Positions 57,141 through 64,000 of a stretch of 64,000 nt of DNA are shown here, piece by piece. The notes below the pieces were generated by a model. It did not search any database and was not told the origin of the DNA. It saw only the letters and a program-made list of their open reading frames with translations. The position numbers and the translations under genes are program-made. Every line of letters begins with the position of its first letter. The stretch's first letter is position 1. Source of the stretch: Bdellovibrio sp. ZAP7 (GTDB lineage: Bacteria; Bdellovibrionota; Bdellovibrionia; Bdellovibrionales; Bdellovibrionaceae); the NCBI RefSeq assembly GCF_006874645.1, contig NZ_CP030082.1, forward strand, positions 1,798,001 to 1,862,000, read 5' to 3'.

Positions 57141-60100
57141 ATGTTTATGAAAACGAGTAAACAAAAAGGTAACGCAATTCTGCAGGTGCTTACCGCTATC
57201 GCGGTCATGAGCATTAGTTTTTATTTCCTGTCTGCGTACGTTATCTCTCAACGAAGACAAGTAGTTAAAACTAAAAACGTAGTAAACCTAAAATTCGCAG
57301 TAAATAGCGCGATGGACTACGTGGTGTTTGGTATCCGTCAAAAGTATTGCTTTGATAATGGATCACTTTTGCAAAACACCACCAGCTGCGACTGGAACAA
57401 CCCAGGTAACGTCGAACGTTTGGTGATGTCAGATGAACAGTTGGCATCCCTTAAGGGAATGGTGGCTGCTGGCGCGAATATTGGTCCCCATGATTCCAAT
57501 TTGGATAAATTACGCCTTGATGCCATTGATATGACATTGAACTTTCCGGTGTCCTCAGCCCATCCCTTATTTCCGGTCGTGAACAATTTGAAACGTGTCG
57601 TGGATGAGCAAACGGGTAAAGAAATTCCCGTTCAAGGTATTCGTATGTATTTGAGTCGTCCAGCTAACTCCGGTTATTTGCCGAAAGCGGGACGTGAAGT
57701 TTACATCTCGGCACAGATTTCATTGATCGATAAAAACAAAACGGTCATCCAAATCGGAAGTGCACCTCTTGAAGTGCGTGCGCAAATCGCTATCTATCCA
57801 CGCGAGCTAGGTTCCTTTGCGCTGGTTCTTCCCGGTGACCTTCGCATGGACCGTACGTGGGATTCCGTTCCGCCGAAAAATGGCGACGTTATTTTCCATA
57901 AATTTGCAAACAAAGCAACCATGGGCACAAGCCCCGGCATGATTTTTAAAAGCCCCGTTTTCGTAAACGGTAACATCAACTTACCTGTGGATAGCGGCAA
58001 TGCTTCTAACTCGAACTACGCTGGCGTAACCTTTGCGGATCGCGTGTACATGGGGAATGGTTGGATTTTAAAACCCGACAACTCTCCGTATAATCCACCA
58101 ACTCAGGGTGCACTTCCTGACCGTTATTGGTCTGATTCCCGCGTGTTTGGCGGTTTCCTAAGAGGTATCGAAAACGATGGTATGCGTGACTTGGGTCTTG
58201 ACGTTATGTCAGGAACTGCCAGTGGCTCATCTGGTACTGAATTTGACCTTAATAAGATTTGTGCGGAACTTAATCAAAAAAGTACACAACTTGAATCCAT
58301 GGAGGCGTCTAATATTAAGGCCACTCCTGGAACGAATCCAGACGACCCATATCGTGTTGTTCTTACGAATTACAATACGTTCTATCCTCAAAAAAATCAG
58401 TTGCCGTCTCCAACCACGTCAGGAGACTGGAGTACTGGTAAGTGGTCTGTTGATAATAAGAATAAGTTAACGGGTGCTATTATGAACGTTGAATTTTCAT
58501 ACGGTACAGGTGCTGATGCCCGTTCATTTAGTGTCGATCTGGTTAAGGACGGGAATGTTACAATTTACCCTCCTGTTCTAAATCCAGCGAGAAAAGCAGC
58601 AATCGTCGCAAGCTTAAATCAGGCTAACACTGATTATAAGAACGCAAAAAATGCAGACACATCGAATGCAGATAGCTTAACTAAGCTAAAAAATAAGTTA
58701 AATACCGCAGAATCGGAGTTAAGAAATTTAGAAGATCAATTAGATGCAGAGCAAGCGAAGCCAGTGGAGCCAGTGGCAACACCGTCTCCTTCACCGACGG
58801 CTACGGCAACAGTTTCGCCAAGTCCGACGGCAACAGCTACGGCAACGGCATCTCCGACTGCCACGGCTTCACCGACAGCTTCACCGACAGCTTCACCGAC
58901 AGCAACAGCTACGGCATCTGCTTCGCCGACAGCGACAGCGTCGGCTTCTCCAACAGCAACAGCCTCGGCTTCTCCAACAGCCACAGCAACAGCAAGTGCT
59001 ACAGCATCACCAACAGTTTCTCCGACAGTGACACCTCCTCCAGGTGGGTACCAGGATTCAGATAAGATCAAAGACTTAAAGACTCAGATTTCAGTCAAAA
59101 AATCGGAAATTTCTGATTTGAAAAATCAGATCAGTGCTGCTGAAACAAATTCGACGAATTATTCCAAGGCCATGACAGACGCCCAAAATAATATTGCGAA
59201 GTATACGGCACAGCTTGATGCCTATACGGCTTTGGAAAAAAATCCTCCGTCATTCGAAATTGACTTGGACAAAGCTTACAGCTGGACAGGAAAAGAATAT
59301 AAAGATCGTCTGGATGTTTTTATCAGTATCAATAATGGGTTGTACCTAATGAACAGTGCGGGTGTCCGTATTGCTGATTTCTCAATTCGTCTTAAAGGTT
59401 ACGACGGTACTTACTTTAATAGTATTCCGGTCCGTTCAACAGCGGATCCCGCCCATCTGCGTGGTTATTTAAACTACCATATCGGAGCTAGTGGTAATAT
59501 CACTCGTCCTACCGGTCTTTCCTCAACGTCTTCAGCAGGTGTTACGTCCGATGAGACGGCAGATATGGCTGCAAAGTGCGAAGACTACTATAATATGATT
59601 AACTCCCAGTCTTTCGGTGCTGCGAACTGGGGTGTGAGCTTCTCTCCAGGTACAAGAAAATCTTGGAACTTCGCAGGTGATTTGAACGCGACCGCGGCTG
59701 ACCCTGTGGTGCCAACAAGAGTTTGGCAAGTCGATGATCAAGACTTCTATGTTCGCTCGATCGTTAAAGACTGCGTGATTACTCCTAAGGCGAACTTTGT
59801 GGCTGGATTCTATACTTGTGACAACTTGACGATCCAAGGCGGTCGTACGAAACCATTGCGCATCATCGGTACCTTTATCATTGGTAAGACTCTGAAAATC
59901 GATGAACAGGCGATTCGCACGGGTATCGTTTGGAGCAGTATCTACTATCCTCAGGCGACTCAAGAATTGAGAGAGCGTGGAATTTTGCATCCATTATCAG
60001 AGCCTAGCAATATTACGAAATGTGATAATTTGCCGTCACCGATCTGGCATCCGATGCCGTCTATCCAAGAAACAGCGGATCGTATGGCTTGTAACGTGAT

Positions 60101-60254
60101 CAGTTTACGCGCGAAAGCAGATCCATTTAAGTGGACAGCAGTGGATCCGGATTGTGGTATCCCGGTAGGGGCGACACAAACCGTTCCGACTTGTAAACGT
60201 CGTATCTACCACTATTTCGTTGTCGAGCAGTCTAGGGAAGGTTCAGGACTATGA
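57141..60254 (+). CDS. Large GspK/PilX-like prepilin protein, set C
   Basis: 1037 residues from ATG 57141 with AGGAG 8 bases upstream. The leader ends SKQKG, then [24 protein letters not shown], Gln at +5. The N-terminal 480 residues are very close to set B ([63 protein letters not shown]). A helix (about 484-540), a Pro/Thr/Ala/Ser run (about 545-635) and another helix (about 639-698) follow, with little sequence in common with set B in this insert. The C terminus ([35 protein letters not shown]) is again strongly conserved. It overlaps the next start by four bases. Confidence 0.8.
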   Translation: MFMKTSKQKGNAILQVLTAIAVMSISFYFLSAYVISQRRQVVKTKNVVNLKFAVNSAMDYVVFGIRQKYCFDNGSLLQNTTSCDWNNPGNVERLVMSDEQLASLKGMVAAGANIGPHDSNLDKLRLDAIDMTLNFPVSSAHPLFPVVNNLKRVVDEQTGKEIPVQGIRMYLSRPANSGYLPKAGREVYISAQISLIDKNKTVIQIGSAPLEVRAQIAIYPRELGSFALVLPGDLRMDRTWDSVPPKNGDVIFHKFANKATMGTSPGMIFKSPVFVNGNINLPVDSGNASNSNYAGVTFADRVYMGNGWILKPDNSPYNPPTQGALPDRYWSDSRVFGGFLRGIENDGMRDLGLDVMSGTASGSSGTEFDLNKICAELNQKSTQLESMEASNIKATPGTNPDDPYRVVLTNYNTFYPQKNQLPSPTTSGDWSTGKWSVDNKNKLTGAIMNVEFSYGTGADARSFSVDLVKDGNVTIYPPVLNPARKAAIVASLNQANTDYKNAKNADTSNADSLTKLKNKLNTAESELRNLEDQLDAEQAKPVEPVATPSPSPTATATVSPSPTATATATASPTATASPTASPTASPTATATASASPTATASASPTATASASPTATATASATASPTVSPTVTPPPGGYQDSDKIKDLKTQISVKKSEISDLKNQISAAETNSTNYSKAMTDAQNNIAKYTAQLDAYTALEKNPPSFEIDLDKAYSWTGKEYKDRLDVFISINNGLYLMNSAGVRIADFSIRLKGYDGTYFNSIPVRSTADPAHLRGYLNYHIGASGNITRPTGLSSTSSAGVTSDETADMAAKCEDYYNMINSQSFGAANWGVSFSPGTRKSWNFAGDLNATAADPVVPTRVWQVDDQDFYVRSIVKDCVITPKANFVAGFYTCDNLTIQGGRTKPLRIIGTFIIGKTLKIDEQAIRTGIVWSSIYYPQATQELRERGILHPLSEPSNITKCDNLPSPIWHPMPSIQETADRMACNVISLRAKADPFKWTAVDPDCGIPVGATQTVPTCKRRIYHYFVVEQSREGSGL
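58774..59045 (+). repeat. Pro/Thr/Ala/Ser-rich coding micro-repeat, set C
   Basis: About 90 residues of ASPTA/TATAS-type repeats encoded by short units such as TCACCGACAGCT and TCTCCAACAGCAACAGC. Blocks repeat almost exactly (for example around 58870-58905 and 58936-58980), suggesting recent expansion. It is longer than the set B run and different in unit. Confidence 0.87.
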
Positions 60255-60709
60255 TTAAAAAATCACTTCTTCAACAATCAAAAGGTCAATCCATCGTTGA
60301 AGCACTGGTTGCTTTAGGTCTGATCTCGGTGATCGGTCTGGCTTTTACGGGTGGACTGGTGCAGCTACGTAATACTTCAAGATCGAGCTTGCTGGCTTCT
60401 GCGACAGATCGTCAGGTGTCAGATATTTCCGAGAACATCAAAGCCGGAGTTCAAGACTATCAAGTGAACTTTGACTATGATCCTTCCCAAATCGATACCT
60501 ACCTGGCTTTGAACAATCTTCCAATGCAGTGGGATGTGGGCCGAGTTGCAGCCAAAGGGCAGTGCGATACTTGTCAGGGAACTTATGGATATTTGATTCA
60601 GCCGTATGAAAAATATCGTGGTCTTTATTTAGTGACCTTACGTATGACTCATAAAAGCTGGTTGCCTGAGAAATTTAGAGACTACACATTCGTGGTGAGT
60701 GCAAAATGA
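60251..60709 (+). CDS. GspI/PilV-like prepilin, set C
   Basis: 152 residues. The leader ends QQSKG, then QSIVEALVALGLISVIGLAF, Gly -1 and Glu +5. The soluble part shares with set B: ATDRQVSDISENIKAGVQ, MQWDVG, CDTCQGTYGYL and FVVSAK at the end. It overlaps both neighbours by four bases (ATGA-type), so the three pilin-like subunits are strictly coupled. Confidence 0.87.
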   Translation: MIKKSLLQQSKGQSIVEALVALGLISVIGLAFTGGLVQLRNTSRSSLLASATDRQVSDISENIKAGVQDYQVNFDYDPSQIDTYLALNNLPMQWDVGRVAAKGQCDTCQGTYGYLIQPYEKYRGLYLVTLRMTHKSWLPEKFRDYTFVVSAK

Positions 60710-61722
60710 TGATTCGAAATCAAAAGGGTCTATCACTAGCAGAGCTTCTGGTCGGGATAGGATTATCCGCGGTGGTTATTTCTGTTGTCGTTGCAGTGCA
60801 GGTCCAAATCACGAAAGAGCAAACAAAATTGACAAGACAACTGGACGATTCCATCGACCAGAATCTTGCCGAGCGTATTACATTTAAAAATCTAAATGGT
60901 GTGGAAGCTTCTTATAATAACATCGTCGTCAAAGACGATAACGGGAACAACTTTTACGATTATTACCCTGATATCACCGAAAATGTTCTAACTGGTAAAA
61001 CTGACCGTGATTTTACATTAATCTACTCTGGCAAAAGAGCATTTTACGTTGTCACTCAGGATATGGGAGCAGGGCCTCTTTTAACTTACGATCCGGTATG
61101 GGCGTATATCATCGGTACGGATCCTGGGGATCCCAATAAACCAGCGTCTCTTACTTTTAGTCCCGCGAATAACAGAAAATGGATTTCTAACGAAGCCAAT
61201 GGCGGACGCCCCGGGTTTTGGCGAGATGGAAATCTATTGATGTACGATACTCCAAGTCGCATTCGTCCTGCACCAGGGGGCGTGATAGATATGAAGATTC
61301 CACCACGCAGCCCCATCTATGTAGGCTCAGTTTCTACGGCAGCAGGTGATTCGTTGCAGGGATTGAATAATGAAGCAGCAAGCTTATTTAAGAATACACA
61401 ACCGTATAATGGTAAAGTGATTGATAGTTTAGATACGTTTTTACGTACCCTTCCATCTGTGGGTGGGGGACAAACTATCGTCCGTACAAGAGTTATTAAA
61501 ATCGCAAAATACTATGTTGAAATCGATGACAAGAAAAAGGCCAGCGAGTATCGCACGACGCCTTTAAATCTGTATGTCACAGAATACAGAAACGGCGGTT
61601 GGGAAAAACCGACGTTGCTTGCGGACGGGGTGGAAAAAATGATTTTCCGCCGCGATTCAGTCTTAAAAAGAATGATTTATTTTAAAATTTTTAAAGCGGA
61701 AAGATTAGACGGACAAAACTAG
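60706..61722 (+). CDS. GspJ/PilW-like prepilin, set C
   Basis: 338 residues (ATG 60706; ATG 60709 also possible). The leader ends RNQKG, then LSLAELLVGIGLSAVVISVVVA, Glu +5. Shared features with set B: GNNFYDYYPDITENVL, RKWISNEANGGRPGFWRDG, YDTPSRIRPAPGG, PSVGGGQTIVRTR, MIFRRDSVLKRMIYFKI. It lies between the I-like prepilin and the EF-hand gene, 21 bases from the latter. Confidence 0.87.
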   Translation: MMIRNQKGLSLAELLVGIGLSAVVISVVVAVQVQITKEQTKLTRQLDDSIDQNLAERITFKNLNGVEASYNNIVVKDDNGNNFYDYYPDITENVLTGKTDRDFTLIYSGKRAFYVVTQDMGAGPLLTYDPVWAYIIGTDPGDPNKPASLTFSPANNRKWISNEANGGRPGFWRDGNLLMYDTPSRIRPAPGGVIDMKIPPRSPIYVGSVSTAAGDSLQGLNNEAASLFKNTQPYNGKVIDSLDTFLRTLPSVGGGQTIVRTRVIKIAKYYVEIDDKKKASEYRTTPLNLYVTEYRNGGWEKPTLLADGVEKMIFRRDSVLKRMIYFKIFKAERLDGQN

Positions 61723-61743
61723 TATCCGCTTTAGGGGGACGTT

Positions 61744-63015
61744 ATGAAAACAATAGCTATTTTGGGAGGCGCGCTGGTCTTGTTGACTTCCAGTGCTTTT
61801 GCAGACCAAAACAACGTTGTGACAGTCAGTAAAGACGTGCCGATGGCAGTGAACTCGGTGAGTTCCGGGGAATCCGTTGTCGGAGCTCCAGCTTCTGGAA
61901 CAGTCACGCGGTCCGGCCGAGAAACGATGACGGTGCGTCTAGTGAATTCATGTTTCGGTACGAACCTTCGTGCTGTGACAAATCCACTGGCGAAGAGCTC
62001 ACTCATCACCGCAGATATTAATATTCTGGTCGGTGCCACAAACTATAATCTGGGTGTTGAGTATCCAGCCGTTATCGTAACTCCGGAAGGTACCGGGAAT
62101 GTCGGTAACGGTAGCGTGGGCAACATTAAAGCCTCTAAGGTAAGAATGACCCCGGCCGGCGGTACAGCTGCGGTCTACGGGAATATCGTTGAGTTTAAAA
62201 CGAAAATTCCTACGGGCGTGACAGTCGATAACCAAGCAAATATCTCCGTTTCAAAATCAAATGTTTCTTTAGGGAATATGAGTTTTGAGCAAGAGATCTT
62301 GGACTGTAAAACGGGCCCGGTTTTCGGGGATTATGGTTGGTCATCAAAAATGCCAACCTATGGTTGCGGAGACTTCATGGGTAAGGACGGAACCGTTACA
62401 GCCACTATTGGTGGCTTCAACGTTTCTCCAGACCGCTCGACAGTTGAAATCTTCATCAGCTTCCCAGGTGAAACAGGTTTTTGCGGCGGTTATTGGTCAC
62501 CTCTAATGGTGTTCTTTGATGACAACTTGCCAAAGTTTGAAAACGTAAGTTCATTTCCTCTGAATCCAGGCGGAAAAGTGTATTGGCCGAATGCCAATCA
62601 TCCAGGGTTTTTCTTAGCGATCGACCGCGACAAAAACGGCATGATCGATAAGAAAGACGAGCTTTTTGGGGACAACAACACGGCGATCAATGGTTTTGAA
62701 TCCTTGAAGAAATTCGATTCCAATAAAGACGGCGTGATTGATGCCAAGGATAAAGAATTTAAACGCTTGGTGCTTTGGAAAGACATCAACGGTGACGGCG
62801 TTTCCCAAAAAGGTGAACTGACGAAGGCCGCTTTGAAATTGGATAAGATTTCTTTGAACTATGAAAACTACGAGGAAGCTCGCGGTAAAAACGCTGAGAT
62901 TCGCCAGCGTGCGAAGTTCTGGTATACCGATGCCAAAGGTAAAAAGAAAACTGGAAACGTTTACGATATTTGGTTTGCACCGTATATCCAAACGAATCTC
63001 GCTGACACCAAATAG
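61744..63015 (+). CDS. Secreted EF-hand-like calcium-loop protein, set C
   Basis: 423 residues. The signal peptide ends near SSAFA. N-terminal domain as in set B (VPMAVNSVSSGES, CFGTNLRAVTNPLAKSSL, a VFGDYGWSSKMPTY motif, FCGGYWSP). Calcium loops start near 294, 325 and 347 (DRDKNGMIDKKDELFGD, DSNKDGVIDAKD, DINGDGVSQKGEL). A strong GGGGG site precedes the ATG. The stop codon directly abuts that of the convergent thioredoxin-like gene, and the terminator lies within the latter. Confidence 0.85.
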   Translation: MKTIAILGGALVLLTSSAFADQNNVVTVSKDVPMAVNSVSSGESVVGAPASGTVTRSGRETMTVRLVNSCFGTNLRAVTNPLAKSSLITADINILVGATNYNLGVEYPAVIVTPEGTGNVGNGSVGNIKASKVRMTPAGGTAAVYGNIVEFKTKIPTGVTVDNQANISVSKSNVSLGNMSFEQEILDCKTGPVFGDYGWSSKMPTYGCGDFMGKDGTVTATIGGFNVSPDRSTVEIFISFPGETGFCGGYWSPLMVFFDDNLPKFENVSSFPLNPGGKVYWPNANHPGFFLAIDRDKNGMIDKKDELFGDNNTAINGFESLKKFDSNKDGVIDAKDKEFKRLVLWKDINGDGVSQKGELTKAALKLDKISLNYENYEEARGKNAEIRQRAKFWYTDAKGKKKTGNVYDIWFAPYIQTNLADTK

Positions 63016-63510
63016 TTATTTCCCGTTCAGTAAGTCCTGAACGGTTTTCTCTAAAGCCTGTGCTTTCTTAGCGTCAAAGCCGCGAACGAAAGTCACAGGC
63101 TTTGTGTTTTTATCAAACACGAAAACCGTAGGAATCGCCACGACATCAAAGGAATTCATAAATTTTCGATCTGGATCTACAAAGACAGGAAACGGGTACG
63201 GAGATTTCTTTAAGTAAGCATTCCGTTCCTTTTCGTTGTCGTCTTCATTGACCGCTAAAACCACTAAGCCCTGGTTCTTATACTTCTTATAAAGCGCCGA
63301 ATAGTGGGGCAGGGCCTCTTTGCAGGGCTCACACCAGGTCGCCCAAAAATCCACCAGAACGACTTTGCCCTTTAAATCCTCAAAGCGAATCTTGTGTTCG
63401 TTAATTGAGTTTCCCGGAAGCTTATTAAATGAAATGTTCAAAGCCGTATCAGCAGCAAAAACCTGAAGCGAAATCAAAGAACCAAATACCAGGGCTAAGG
63501 CACGTAACAT
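63016..63510 (-). CDS. TlpA/ResA-like exported thioredoxin
   Basis: 164 residues. The signal peptide (to about residue 19, ending QVFA) is followed by a thioredoxin fold with the active-site motif WATWCEPCKEALP (CEPC) after GKVVLVDFWAT, then NQGLVVLAVNEDD, the cis-Pro region AIPTVFVFD, and a C-terminal helix. TlpA/ResA-type proteins reduce disulfides outside the cytoplasm, for example in cytochrome c maturation or for specific partners. The prepilin-like proteins nearby have Cys pairs, but a functional link is only a possibility. Confidence 0.9.
   Translation of the reverse strand: MLRALALVFGSLISLQVFAADTALNISFNKLPGNSINEHKIRFEDLKGKVVLVDFWATWCEPCKEALPHYSALYKKYKNQGLVVLAVNEDDNEKERNAYLKKSPYPFPVFVDPDRKFMNSFDVVAIPTVFVFDKNTKPVTFVRGFDAKKAQALEKTVQDLLNGK
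63023..63050 (+). terminator. Intrinsic terminator after set C
   Basis: Perfect 8-base-pair stem CCGTTCAG/CTGAACGG with loop TAAGTC, followed by TTTTCT. It lies eight bases after the set C stop and inside the last codons of the convergent thioredoxin-like gene. Confidence 0.78.
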
Positions 63511-63516
63511 AAAACA

Positions 63517-64000
63517 TCAATCCATTTTGTTTAAGTACTTAAGAAGCAAGTCGCGACCGCGCATTTTTGCTTTTAAGATTGATAGGAAAATAAAAACACC
63601 ACCGGTTTTGCGATCCAGAAAAATAATTTCCCGCGGTGGGGTTCTAAAAGAAAACTGACGGGCAATCTGAAAAACCTTTTTTGATAAGCGTTGCGGAAGA
63701 TCCGTATTTTTCCAGTCGTAATTACCTTGTTGGTCAATGACTCCCAAAGTATTGCGAGGATCATTAAACTCGATAAAGGGCTCGACCGTCTCAAAGCAGA
63801 AAGCTTCAAACACAGATTTTAATTCTGCGCTATCACCTTCTTTGATAAAGCCAAGCTTTAGGGCTGCTTCCGTGAACATCTCACGATTATTGAACAGGGA
63901 GCCTTTCACCATTTGGCGATAAGGAATCAAAAAGGAAGCGTCGTAAATGCGGGTTGCACCGAAATCCAGAAGGATCAATTGATCATGGCCTTGGGGATCG
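63517..64000 (-). CDS. AarF/UbiB (ABC1)-family kinase-like protein, partial at right edge
   Basis: The C-terminal 161 codons only; the frame is open through the window end. DPQGHDQLILLDFGATRIYD contains the DFG-type metal motif and the preceding D-P-x segment of atypical ABC1 kinases. A helical C-terminal domain follows with EAFCFETVEPFIEFND and RTPPREIIFLDRKTGGVF. The conserved LDRKTGGVF helix is typical of the family's C terminus. These proteins support ubiquinone synthesis or lipid metabolism; which one is unclear. It lies six bases upstream of the thioredoxin-like gene on the same strand, so the two may form an operon. Confidence 0.85.
   Translation of the reverse strand, partial: DPQGHDQLILLDFGATRIYDASFLIPYRQMVKGSLFNNREMFTEAALKLGFIKEGDSAELKSVFEAFCFETVEPFIEFNDPRNTLGVIDQQGNYDWKNTDLPQRLSKKVFQIARQFSFRTPPREIIFLDRKTGGVFIFLSILKAKMRGRDLLLKYLNKMD

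Noticed and set aside
58736-59071. Long open frames on both strands across the set C micro-repeat (Val/Gly/Ala-rich on minus, Gln/Arg-rich on plus)
   Set aside because: They arise from the three-base-like repeats of the real gene, have no ribosome site and contain only low-complexity sequence.

Overview
The window most likely comes from a Bdellovibrio-like deltaproteobacterial-type bacterium (Bdellovibrionota). This is inferred from the run queA-tgt-yajC-secD-secF-recJ-queC, the many exported proteins, the trypsin-like lipoproteins, the heme A synthase and the expanded prepilin-like families; no rRNA or taxonomic marker is present. Coding density is high and no gap without a gene exceeds 300 bases; the longest are 26766-26991, 10045-10268 and 56935-57140. 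I see no tRNA, rRNA, CRISPR array, insertion sequence or phage gene. Two genes run off the edges: a hybrid histidine kinase on the left and an AarF/UbiB-type kinase on the right.

Layout. 1-6153 is a signalling locus with a poly-HAMP hybrid kinase, a second hybrid kinase, a winged-helix-like protein and two small membrane proteins. 6119-12573 is mixed: two GNAT acetyltransferases, a degenerate GT51-like protein, a surface-repeat protein, an HxlR regulator with a palindromic candidate operator, two trypsin-like lipoproteins and kdsA. 12667-20737 holds three large membrane proteins with C-terminal spermidine-synthase-like domains, plus two membrane companions. 20737-26765 is the first of three paralogous prepilin-like gene sets. 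26992-29283 has small exported proteins and a TIM-barrel hydrolase-like protein. 29434-37704 is a housekeeping run for queuosine tRNA modification, Sec translocation and RecJ. 37701-50918 carries metal handling (CopA, a CDF exporter, a small His-rich exported protein), a transglutaminase/TPR protein, a degenerate receiver protein, a Na/Pi transporter-like protein, NUDIX, DCC, LON-like and heme A synthase genes. 51044-63015 has the second and third prepilin-like sets in tandem, followed by a TlpA-like thioredoxin and the partial AarF gene.

The most interesting system is the four-gene module present three times (A: 26765-21586 on minus; B: 51044-56934; C: 57141-63015). Each copy encodes, in the same order: (1) a very large protein with a prepilin-like N terminus lacking Glu at +5 (GspK/PilX-like); (2) a small GspI/PilV-like prepilin with Glu5; (3) a GspJ/PilW-like prepilin with Glu5; (4) a secreted protein with three EF-hand-like calcium loops. 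The genes overlap or nearly abut. In B and C the large protein carries an extra helix, a Pro/Ser/Thr/Ala-rich segment and a second helix, all absent from A. A CCGATA core resembling a sigma-28 (FliA) -10 element lies 22-24 bases upstream of the first start codon in all three copies. I infer a family of alternative pilus or pseudopilus tip complexes carrying variable large subunits, possibly calcium-dependent and possibly expressed with motility. This is a hypothesis from sequence alone. Copy A also runs on into an exported coiled-coil protein and one of the spermidine-synthase-like membrane proteins.
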